From positions 1 to 16,711 of the forward strand of contig CAJTUG010000039.1 of NCBI GenBank assembly GCA_910579605.1: 16,711 nucleotides of DNA. The letters run 5' to 3'. The notes below the pieces were generated by a model. That model saw only the letters and a program-made list of their open reading frames with translations. It searched no databases and had not been told where the DNA came from. Origin of the DNA: an uncultured Muribaculaceae bacterium (GTDB taxonomy: Bacteria > Bacteroidota > Bacteroidia > Bacteroidales > Muribaculaceae). Shown piece by piece: positions 1 through 6,771 of the stretch (position 1 is its first letter; each line of letters begins with the position of its first letter). Made by a program: the position numbers and the translations under genes.

Positions 1-1367
1 CATATGCCCTATCCACGGCCAGGCAACTGCACCAGCAGCTTTGCCCGGCCGAGGTATACCTTATAAATATCGGAGGCAACCTTCTCAAAGCCGATACAGT
101 CATTGCCCGAGACAAATTCCTCGACATTGCCGGCGACGAATTCCTCTTTGAAACCATCGACCTCAATTTAATAATGCCCGAGATGGATGAGCATTTAATA
201 ATTGTCGACGGGCTTTTCGGAAGAGAATATACATCGCCTCTACGTGGTGGCTATCAAGCCATGGCAAGGAGCATAAATGAAACCGGAGCAAAAGTTATAT
301 CCATAGATTTGCCGTCGGGCATGTCTACAGAACTTTCTGTCGGCATGATTAACCGCAATATTGTCCATGCCGACATCACATTGACAATAGTAGGCCCTAC
401 TTTGGCCTTCTACATGCCCGAAAATGCCGAATTACTTGGGAAATGGAAAACATTGCAGCTGCCGCTAAACCGCTCGGCAGTTAAATCTACCCGATGCGCT
501 GCACGCCTCATAGACGCGGCAGCCATTCGCAGCGTTCTCGCACCTCGCGACGAATATGCATCAAAAGCCGATTTAGGGCATGCTCTCATATTTGCCGGCA
601 GCTACGGCATGCTCGGAGCTGCAGTACTATCCACAAGGGCAGCTTGCCGTTCTGGATGCGGTAAAGTAACATGCCACGGACCACGATGCGGTTTTTATAC
701 CATGCAGACAACTGTTCCATCGGCAATGTTCAAAACCGACGGCGGAGACTTTGACATACGCAACTTTGAAGCCGACGAAAACTATGATGCCATAGCCGTC
801 GGCCCTGGCATAGGTCGGTCAAACGCAACAGTTTCTGGCCTTGACGTGTTCCTCAAAGCTTGTCATGCAGAGAAGAGACCCCTTATTCTTGATGCCGACG
901 CATTAAATTGCATAGCAAGCCGACCGGTTCTCCTTGATTTCATACCACCTCGCTCTATAATCACTCCCCACCCAGGAGAATTCGACCGCCTTTTCGGTCC
1001 ACAACCGTCGGCTTCGGCAAGGCTTCTAAAAGCCATTGAAATGAGCCATAAATACAAATTGATAATCGTACTGAAAAGCCATTTTACTCAAACGGTATGG
1101 TACGACGGCTCTATACTTGTAAACTCATCTGGAACAGAGGCTCTTGCAACTGCCGGTAGCGGCGATGTACTCACCGGTCTAACCGCAGGATTCGTAGCCC
1201 AACAAATAGCACCCGAGATAGCAGCTGTTGCAGCTGTATTTATCCATGGAGTCGCAGGCAAAGCAGCTGCATGTATAAACGGCATAAGAGGAACTACAGC
1301 CGAAGATATAGCCGATGCCATAGGACCAGCCATAGACTCTATTATTTACCCCGAGAAAGACTCATAA
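1..1367 (+). CDS. nnr: Bifunctional NAD(P)H-hydrate epimerase / ADP-dependent NAD(P)H-hydrate dehydratase (5' truncated by window)
   Basis: This enzyme repairs hydrated NADH and NADPH: the N-terminal YjeF domain epimerises R- and S-NAD(P)HX, and the C-terminal ribokinase-like domain dehydrates S-NAD(P)HX using ADP. The reading frame is open from base 3, so the true start lies before the window; the ATG at 174 is internal because YjeF_N sequence (YLINIGGNLL) continues upstream of it. Visible N-domain marks are VDGLFG and ISIDLPSG. The C-domain shows GHALIFAGSYGMLGAA, AVGPGIG, LILDADALN, ITPHPGEF and the GSGDVLTG catalytic/phosphate loop. About 454 residues are visible, so only a short N-terminal piece is missing (usual length about 500). 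The DUF4831 gene begins 12 bp downstream. Family assignment is firm; both domains look intact. Confidence 0.95.
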   Translation, partial: YALSTARQLHQQLCPAEVYLINIGGNLLKADTVIARDKFLDIAGDEFLFETIDLNLIMPEMDEHLIIVDGLFGREYTSPLRGGYQAMARSINETGAKVISIDLPSGMSTELSVGMINRNIVHADITLTIVGPTLAFYMPENAELLGKWKTLQLPLNRSAVKSTRCAARLIDAAAIRSVLAPRDEYASKADLGHALIFAGSYGMLGAAVLSTRAACRSGCGKVTCHGPRCGFYTMQTTVPSAMFKTDGGDFDIRNFEADENYDAIAVGPGIGRSNATVSGLDVFLKACHAEKRPLILDADALNCIASRPVLLDFIPPRSIITPHPGEFDRLFGPQPSASARLLKAIEMSHKYKLIIVLKSHFTQTVWYDGSILVNSSGTEALATAGSGDVLTGLTAGFVAQQIAPEIAAVAAVFIHGVAGKAAACINGIRGTTAEDIADAIGPAIDSIIYPEKDS

Positions 1368-1379
1368 AATCTTTTCAGC

Positions 1380-2483
1380 ATGCATTTTTCACCTCGAAAC
1401 ATCTTATTGCCCATAGCCTTGGCTCCTATGCTTTTTGTATCCGGCTTATCAGGACAAACAAGCCAAAAAATCACAGCCGGGAAAGCTTCCGACTATGGTT
1501 TGGTATATACATTGCCTATAACAGCGATAGATATATATCTTGAAGCCGAAATCACAGAAGAACATCCGGGAGAATTCTATAACTATGCCCGTCGATACCT
1601 TGGCGATAGCAAAGCAATAAAAGAAGACAGCCACAGTGCAATACTCAAAAGAGCTGTCATAGTCCCACGGGGGGTTGCAGACCCAGACAACCGTTGGGCC
1701 GCACAATTCAAGTCAGGAACAACCCCATACATGATTCTTGACCAACAAAACATTCCTTTGGCGCTCAATACCGAAGAGACTGCCCCTACTCATGAGGCAT
1801 CTCTTCCTCAAGCAACGGAAAAAAAAGCTACCATTTTAGACAGCCCGGCAGCAAAACAAGCTATCACAGCAGAAATGGCTCGCAGTTCTTCAATATCAAA
1901 AAAAGCAGAACTGGCCTCACAACGCATCTTTGAACTTAGAGAAACGCGCTCCGACATTCTTAGCGGAGATTCAGAAAACCAACCGGCCGACGGAAAAGCG
2001 ATGCAACTTGTGCTCGACAACCTATCAGCTCAAGAATCGGCGCTTACGGCCATGTTCTTAGGAACAAAAAATTCCTGGACAGTTACAGAAAAATACACCA
2101 TCGTACCAGACTCTACAGATATCCGCAACCAAGTCTTAGCACGTCTTTCAGCAGTAGATGGTCTTTTAGAAGCCGACAATCTTGCCGGGTCCCCTGTTAC
2201 TGTAGACATCGAGATTTTGGAAAAAGGAGAAATACCTGTCAATGAAAAAGGAGAACTCAAAACATTCCCAAAAGGTGGTGTTGCCTACAACATTCCAGGC
2301 CGTGCATTAATAAAAATAAATTATAATGGCACTACAATCGCCTCCCAAGAAATATCACTCGCCCAAGCCGGTATAACATTTGGAATGAATCCTGCTTTAT
2401 TCACAGACAAAAAAGAACCATCAAAACTAATTTTCGACCCAAGTACCGGAGCAATCCTTCTGCTTGGGCCGGCTAACCAATAA
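1380..2483 (+). CDS. DUF4831 family secreted protein
   Basis: This is a 367-aa protein of unknown function that I place in the Bacteroidetes-specific DUF4831 family from its early motif: GLVYTLPITAIDI at about residues 40-52, followed by a Pro-Gly-x-Phe-x-x-Tyr-Ala-x-x-Tyr-Leu-Gly pattern at about 63-75. That pattern is the hallmark I recall for the family. Residues 1-26 form a signal peptide (hydrophobic stretch ILLPIALAPMLFVSGLSG, then Gln-Thr), so it is probably periplasmic. No lipobox cysteine and no enzymatic motif are visible. The middle (about 135-185) is rich in Ala, Glu, Ser and Lys and looks like a flexible linker or helical segment. It sits 12 bp after nnr and 8 bp before an esterase gene, which suggests cotranscription. 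No function can be assigned. Confidence 0.8.
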   Translation: MHFSPRNILLPIALAPMLFVSGLSGQTSQKITAGKASDYGLVYTLPITAIDIYLEAEITEEHPGEFYNYARRYLGDSKAIKEDSHSAILKRAVIVPRGVADPDNRWAAQFKSGTTPYMILDQQNIPLALNTEETAPTHEASLPQATEKKATILDSPAAKQAITAEMARSSSISKKAELASQRIFELRETRSDILSGDSENQPADGKAMQLVLDNLSAQESALTAMFLGTKNSWTVTEKYTIVPDSTDIRNQVLARLSAVDGLLEADNLAGSPVTVDIEILEKGEIPVNEKGELKTFPKGGVAYNIPGRALIKINYNGTTIASQEISLAQAGITFGMNPALFTDKKEPSKLIFDPSTGAILLLGPANQ

Positions 2484-2491
2484 TTATCTCC

Positions 2492-3319
2492 ATGAAACAA
2501 TTTTTTTGCCTCATTGCAGCCGCCGCAACCGCTTTATGCGCACAGGCTTTCAAAACCGACACTATCACGGTTACTTCTAAAAAATATTTGGCAGAGCCAA
2601 TGAAAGTAACCGTCATTACCCCCGACTCGAAAAATTCCGACGACCAGTTCCCGTCGCTATACCTACTAAACGGACATGGAGGAGACTACCGCGCATGGGG
2701 AAACATACGCAAAGACCTTGGCGAATACGCCGACCGTTACGGTATGATTATGGTGATGCCCTCCGGAATGGACAGTTGGTATTGGGATTCCCCAAGAAAC
2801 GACGGTATGCAAATGGAATCTTTCATCACCGAAATCCTCGTACCACACATCGACAACACATACCCTACTATCCAAGACCGCAACAAACGTGCTATTATGG
2901 GTTTGAGCATGGGAGGACACGGAGCCCTTTATCTTGCAGGCCGACATAGCAACATGTTTGGTGCTGCCGGGAGCACAAGCGGTGGACTTGATATCAGACC
3001 TTTCGCTAAACGCTGGGGAATGGATAAACATCTCGGGGACTACGAACAGAACAAAGAAATATGGAACCAACACACAGTTGCACGCATGGCCGGGAAATTC
3101 CGTAATGCAAATATAGCTTTAATTATCGATTGCGGAACCGACGATTTCTTTGCAAAAGTAAACGATATGTTCCACCACTCGCTCCAAAGCTTAGGTGTGC
3201 CACACGACTACATAACACGTCCCGGAAACCATTCTCAAAAATACTGGGCCAACTCGTTGCTATACCAGCTTGTATTTTTCAACGAATTCTTCAACAAGCC
3301 CGTACAAAGCAATAAATGA
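2492..3319 (+). CDS. Secreted alpha/beta-hydrolase esterase (PF00756-type putative esterase)
   Basis: This 275-aa serine esterase belongs to the esterase D / acetyl-xylan esterase-like group. Residues 1-19 are a signal peptide (FFCLIAAAATALCAQA), indicating export. The nucleophile elbow is GLSMGGHG with Ser139. The acid is probably Asp217 or Asp218 in IIDCGTDDFF, and the base His247 in RPGNHSQKYW. The oxyanion-side motif LLNGHGGDYRAW occurs at about 58-69. Family members deacylate carbohydrates or small esters, but the substrate cannot be read from the sequence. The TGA stop overlaps the recF ATG as ATGA, indicating translational coupling to a DNA-repair gene with no obvious functional link. 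Family is confident; substrate is unknown. Confidence 0.88.
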   Translation: MKQFFCLIAAAATALCAQAFKTDTITVTSKKYLAEPMKVTVITPDSKNSDDQFPSLYLLNGHGGDYRAWGNIRKDLGEYADRYGMIMVMPSGMDSWYWDSPRNDGMQMESFITEILVPHIDNTYPTIQDRNKRAIMGLSMGGHGALYLAGRHSNMFGAAGSTSGGLDIRPFAKRWGMDKHLGDYEQNKEIWNQHTVARMAGKFRNANIALIIDCGTDDFFAKVNDMFHHSLQSLGVPHDYITRPGNHSQKYWANSLLYQLVFFNEFFNKPVQSNK

Positions 3320-4425
3320 TACTCCAACGTCTCAACGCATTAAATTTCAAAAATATAGAAGAAGCCTCGCTTGAATTGTCGCCCAAAATCAATTGTTTTT
3401 TGGGCGACAACGGCATGGGCAAAAGCAACCTTCTGGATGCACTATATTTTTTGAGCTTCTGCAAGAGCTTTACGGGTGTCAACGATAATTTGCTGATTCG
3501 TAAAGGGCAAGATTTCGCCATGTTGAAAGGAATATACCAGAGACGCGGTATAGACGAAGAGCTCTATGCAGGATTGCGGCAAGGACGAAGGAAAAGTTTC
3601 AAACGAGCCGGAAAAGAATATAAAAGGATAGCTGAACACATAGGGTTGTTCCCTCTTGTAATATTAAGCCCGGCCGATATGTCGCTAATATCGGGCGAAC
3701 CTTCTGAACGTCGCCGATTTATAGACCAAATAGCATCGCAAAGCGACAGCAAATACCTTGATGCTCTCATCAGGTATAATTCGGCTATGGAGCAGCGAAA
3801 TAAACTGCTGAAAGACGAATGTATAGATGATTCTCTCTTTGAAATTCTTGAAATGCAGATGGACAATAGCGGTCTATATATCATCCAACGCCGGCAAGAA
3901 ACAATAGACCGGCTATCCGCCCTATTCCAAAAATATTACCCACTCATTGCAGGTGACAGAGAAAAGGCAACCATCAGCTACCAACGGTCAATTACAGAAG
4001 GCCGATTAGCCGATATTCTGGCCACCAAACGCGAACGCGACAAAATACTCCACTACACCGGATCTGGCCCGCACAGAGACGATATCGACATGACATTAGA
4101 CGGCCTGCCTGTGCGGAGGTGCGCTTCACAAGGACAGACAAAAACCTTCACTTCCGCACTACGTTTCGCTCAATATGAATTACTTAAAGAAAGTCTTGGT
4201 ATCAGGCCTCTTTTACTCTTAGACGATATTTTCGACAAATTAGATGCTAAGCGTGTTGCCAGCATAATGGAACTCGTTGGTGGTGAAAAAGGCTTCGGCC
4301 AAATTTTCATCACCGATACGAATAGGCGACATTTAGACGAAATAGTTGCCAATATTCCTCATTCGCCTCATAGTCTTTGGAACGTGAAAGACGGAATTTT
4401 CACCCAGATTGCAACTCATCCATAA
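3316..4425 (+). CDS. recF: DNA replication and repair protein RecF
   Basis: RecF is an SMC-like ABC ATPase that works with RecO and RecR to load RecA onto gapped, SSB-coated DNA. The 369-aa length is normal for the family. The Walker A loop is GDNGMGKSN at residues 30-38. A conserved helical stretch, LISGEPSERRRFIDQ, lies near residues 125-140. The ABC signature region is GSGPHRDDIDM followed by SQGQTKTF. Walker B and the D-loop are in LLLLDDIFDKLDAKRV near the C-terminus. The start overlaps the esterase stop by 4 bp (ATGA). The DUF721 gene follows after 10 bp, a recF-DUF721 order that is common in Bacteroidetes. All ATPase motifs are present, so it should be functional. Confidence 0.97.
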   Translation: MILQRLNALNFKNIEEASLELSPKINCFLGDNGMGKSNLLDALYFLSFCKSFTGVNDNLLIRKGQDFAMLKGIYQRRGIDEELYAGLRQGRRKSFKRAGKEYKRIAEHIGLFPLVILSPADMSLISGEPSERRRFIDQIASQSDSKYLDALIRYNSAMEQRNKLLKDECIDDSLFEILEMQMDNSGLYIIQRRQETIDRLSALFQKYYPLIAGDREKATISYQRSITEGRLADILATKRERDKILHYTGSGPHRDDIDMTLDGLPVRRCASQGQTKTFTSALRFAQYELLKESLGIRPLLLLDDIFDKLDAKRVASIMELVGGEKGFGQIFITDTNRRHLDEIVANIPHSPHSLWNVKDGIFTQIATHP

Positions 4426-4435
4426 AAACTACGGA

Positions 4436-4726
4436 ATGAAACGGAAATATCCTCAGAGCTTAGGATCTATATTGAAAGAGTTGATAGAGGCCACCGGACT
4501 AAAACCGGAATTGGAGCGTAAAAGCATAGAATCCGTTTGGCCGGAAATCGTTGGTCCTCATATAGCAGCATATTGCAAAGACGTAAAAGTAAAAGGATCT
4601 ACCCTTCATGTAACGGTTACCTCTGCCTCTCTAAAAGAAGATTTGTCATACATGCGCGACTTATTAGTCCCGAAACTCAACGAATACGCACATCAAGAAA
4701 TTATAGACAGTATTATTTTGCATTAA
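4436..4726 (+). CDS. DUF721 (DciA-like) protein, candidate replicative helicase-loading factor
   Basis: This is a small 96-aa protein. The DUF721 signature is VWPEIVGPHIA at about residues 34-44, followed by a beta-rich KH-like part (VKVKGSTLHVTVTSASLKEDLSY) and a closing helix. DUF721 is the core domain of DciA, which assists DnaB helicase loading in bacteria without DnaC or DnaI; that role here is inferred. I prefer the ATG at 4436, preceded by ACGGA and 10 bp after the recF stop. An in-frame ATG at 4409 would overlap recF by 17 bp and add nine residues (MQLIHKNYG) with no family similarity. The protein is essentially the bare domain, without the long extension of longer DciA proteins. A thioesterase gene follows 9 bp downstream. 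Confidence 0.85.
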   Translation: MKRKYPQSLGSILKELIEATGLKPELERKSIESVWPEIVGPHIAAYCKDVKVKGSTLHVTVTSASLKEDLSYMRDLLVPKLNEYAHQEIIDSIILH

Positions 4727-4735
4727 TATCAAACT

Positions 4736-5176
4736 ATGAGTATTCAAATCCCAACACCAAAATACGAGTTCAAACATATCATGCCTATTCAGATGCGATT
4801 CAACGATATAGATATGCTTGGACATGTAAACAATGCTGTTTACATGGAATATTTCGATCTTGCCAAGGTAGATTATTTCACACAATTCACCCAAGGCACT
4901 TTTGATCCCAGAAAAACAGGAATGGTGGTTGCATCCATACACTGCGACTACTATATGCCCGTTCTTCCCGGCGACAAAATAAGCGTTGCAACAGCAGTAG
5001 ACAGCATGGGCACGTCTTCTTTACGTCTTGAACAACGCATCATAGACCAAAAGGGAAATACCAAATGTATTGCAACGACAACAATGGTAAACATTGATCC
5101 GGCAACATTACGCTCAACTCCGATTACAGACAAATGGCGTAGTGATATTTCTGAATTTGAAGGACGTAATTTATAA
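4736..5176 (+). CDS. Acyl-CoA thioesterase, hotdog fold (4HBT / YbgC-like)
   Basis: This is a 146-aa single-domain hotdog protein expected to hydrolyse acyl-CoA or acyl-ACP thioesters in the cytoplasm. The 4-hydroxybenzoyl-CoA thioesterase signature appears as RFNDIDMLGHVNNAVYMEYF at residues 21-40, with Asp26 as the likely catalytic residue and the D-x-x-G-H-V-N-N pattern intact. A second conserved strand region, SIHCDYYMPVLPGDKI, follows at about residues 68-83. There is no signal peptide or membrane segment. It begins 9 bp after the DUF721 stop and probably shares its transcript. Substrate chain length cannot be predicted. The YbgC name is avoided because no Tol-Pal genes are nearby. Confidence 0.88.
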   Translation: MSIQIPTPKYEFKHIMPIQMRFNDIDMLGHVNNAVYMEYFDLAKVDYFTQFTQGTFDPRKTGMVVASIHCDYYMPVLPGDKISVATAVDSMGTSSLRLEQRIIDQKGNTKCIATTTMVNIDPATLRSTPITDKWRSDISEFEGRNL

Positions 5177-5183
5177 TTTTCAC

Positions 5184-5215
5184 TTGCTGCCGGTGGTTTA
5201 ACACAGTCAATTTTG
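5184..5215 (+). promoter_or_regulatory. Weak candidate Bacteroidetes promoter ahead of the sugar-phosphate transferase gene
   Basis: TTG at 5184-5186 and CAATTTTG at 5208-5215 are 21 bp apart. The second box differs from TAnnTTTG at one base. Transcription would start only a few bases before the ATG at 5227, giving an almost leaderless mRNA, so this is tentative. It lies in the only sizeable gap (50 bp) of the plus-strand series. Confidence 0.22.
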
Positions 5216-5226
5216 GTAGAGTTCTA

Positions 5227-6195
5227 ATGTTATATATAATTGCTATCATTATTCTTATCCTCCTTGAATTGTGCTATTTCCGCTTAGCGCAGCAATTTGA
5301 CATTGCAGATAATGCATGTAAACGATCATCACATAAAGAACGTACTATACGCGGAGGTGGATTCATTTTTTTTGCCGGAGCATGGCTCTGGTATCTATTC
5401 TTCGGGCAAAGATACGGATATTTCATGGCAGGCCTAAGTATTGCCGCAATAGTCAGCTTCATAGACGACATTAAATCATTGAACATAAAGACAAGACTTA
5501 TTGCCCAAATTTCAGCCATCTCCCTTGTCTTTGTCCAACTTGGTATTTACTCGGATTTCGCTTGGTGGACATGGCTGATTTGGCTCATAATGGCTGTAGG
5601 AATTGTCAATGCGTTCAACTTTATGGACGGAATAAACGGAATTACTTGTTCATATTCAATTTCGGTACTTCTACCGCTTATATACCTCAACAACACCTGC
5701 AACTTTATCGATAGTTCTTATCTTGTCTTAGCAGCGGCAAGCGTTCTCATTTTCGGATATTTCAATTTCCGTAAAAAAGCAATATGTTTTGCCGGCGATG
5801 TCGGTTCCATTAGCATAGCTGTTATTATCATATTTGCATTATTGCAACTCATTATCAAAACCGGCAATTACTATTATTTTACGCTACTTGCCGTATATGG
5901 TACAGACACCGGCATGACATTATTAAGGCGTGTATCTAAACACGAAAACCTATGGCTTGCACACCGAACACACGCCTACCAGATAATGGTGAACGAAATG
6001 GGCAAGCCCCACCTTGCCGTCGCCATACTCTACTCTATTCTTCAATTGTTCATCTCCGCAGGACTCATATTCTGCAATTCCTACCATTATACATATATGG
6101 CTATAATTATAGTCGTCCTATCTATATCATACTGGGGATTCATGGCCAAAACCACAAAAAAGGCGGAATTCACAAAGCGTGAACACCGCCTATAA
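5227..6195 (+). CDS. Polyprenyl-phosphate sugar-1-phosphate transferase (WecA/MraY family, GT4-type)
   Basis: This 322-aa polytopic membrane protein, with about ten hydrophobic segments, transfers a UDP-sugar phosphate to undecaprenyl phosphate to begin a cell-surface glycan. Family motifs in order are RGGGFIFF (42-49), the DD pair Asp80-Asp81 in SFIDDIKSL, NAFNFMDGINGI (128-139), CFAGDVGS (187-194) with Asp191, Asp227 in YGTDTG, and AHRTHAYQ (245-252). The RGGG start and short length resemble WbpL/WecA-like initiating transferases rather than MraY. The sugar is probably an N-acetylated hexosamine or 6-deoxy-hexosamine, but this cannot be settled. No other glycan gene lies nearby, so it is an orphan. 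It starts 50 bp after the thioesterase and ends the plus-strand run, facing a convergent gene. Confidence 0.88.
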   Translation: MLYIIAIIILILLELCYFRLAQQFDIADNACKRSSHKERTIRGGGFIFFAGAWLWYLFFGQRYGYFMAGLSIAAIVSFIDDIKSLNIKTRLIAQISAISLVFVQLGIYSDFAWWTWLIWLIMAVGIVNAFNFMDGINGITCSYSISVLLPLIYLNNTCNFIDSSYLVLAAASVLIFGYFNFRKKAICFAGDVGSISIAVIIIFALLQLIIKTGNYYYFTLLAVYGTDTGMTLLRRVSKHENLWLAHRTHAYQIMVNEMGKPHLAVAILYSILQLFISAGLIFCNSYHYTYMAIIIVVLSISYWGFMAKTTKKAEFTKREHRL

Positions 6196-6212
6196 TTATT
6201 TAATTAAGTCGC

Positions 6213-6267
6213 GAGAATTAATTCATCCCCATATGGTCACCCACTGGAATTACCATTGTTAATTCTC
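6213..6267. repeat. Nested inverted repeat between convergent genes, possible bidirectional terminator
   Basis: GAGAATTAA at 6213-6221 is matched by TTAATTCTC at 6259-6267, a perfect 9-bp arm. Inside it ATGGT (6233-6237) pairs with ACCAT (6252-6256). The flanks are A/T rich, but there is no long U run directly after the stem on either strand. It lies between the stop of the sugar-phosphate transferase and the stop of the DUF4293 gene, where a shared terminator would be expected. The rest of the 109-bp gap shows nothing recognisable. Confidence 0.4.
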
Positions 6268-6304
6268 TGTATTAATTTTAAGGCTTGCTTATATAATGAA
6301 TTGT

Positions 6305-6724
6305 TTATCGCAATCTATCATAGCTTGAAAGTAACTTGCGGTCTTTTATCATAAACTTACGTCCAAAATATGTAAGAACGATAGAGGGGAGCAAAAATGC
6401 GAATCCACATCCCCAAGTACTTTCAATTTCGCCTTTAGTAATAAAAAATATTGCAATAGAAAGTACAAGCGACACTATTTGAAGAATCAAACAGATTAAT
6501 GCCACATTTATCTGTTGCTTAAGGTTTTTAAACAGAAAAATGTCTATTACCAACAGCGCAACAATCACCAGATTAGCAATAAAGAAAACCGGATTCAAAC
6601 TCAATAGATTTTTTACTGCGATTTCGCTTTCAAACTCGTATGAGAGAAAAGGAAGAAAGCAAAACAAGGCCATACATATGGCCGAAAGCAACAGAAGCAC
6701 ACTCTGCCAACGATTAATTACCAT
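6305..6724 (-). CDS. DUF4293 family four-helix membrane protein
   Basis: This 139-aa integral membrane protein has hydrophobic helices at about residues 6-26, 44-65, 72-94 and 104-122. I assign it to DUF4293, a Bacteroidetes family, from three features: an N-terminal M-x-x-R-x-Q-x-x-x-L-L-L opening, an IFLFKN segment after helix 2, and a basic tail ending in DRKLLSSYDRLR, where the terminal D-R-L-R is typical of the family. Function is unknown. It is the last gene of a minus-strand group, 47 bp after the TPR gene. No clear promoter is visible in that gap: a TAnnnTTTG string ends near 6755, but its spacing is off by one base. Cotranscription with the TPR gene is therefore plausible. Confidence 0.78.
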   Translation of the reverse strand: MVINRWQSVLLLLSAICMALFCFLPFLSYEFESEIAVKNLLSLNPVFFIANLVIVALLVIDIFLFKNLKQQINVALICLILQIVSLVLSIAIFFITKGEIESTWGCGFAFLLPSIVLTYFGRKFMIKDRKLLSSYDRLR

Positions 6725-6771
6725 TTTAATAATGTTTTATGAATTAGAATATTATTCAAATAATAAGACTG

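Noticed and set aside
174..176. ATG at 174 as the start of the nnr gene
   Set aside because: The frame stays open to the window edge and the upstream residues match the YjeF_N domain, so the true start is outside the window.
2666..3073. 135-codon open frame on the minus strand opposite the esterase
   Set aside because: It lies wholly within a clear esterase gene, and its translation is His/Val/Ser-rich without any domain; it is an antisense shadow.
4537..4905. 122-codon frame spanning the DUF721-thioesterase junction
   Set aside because: It overlaps two recognisable genes in another frame and translates to Cys/Arg/Tyr-rich sequence with no motif.
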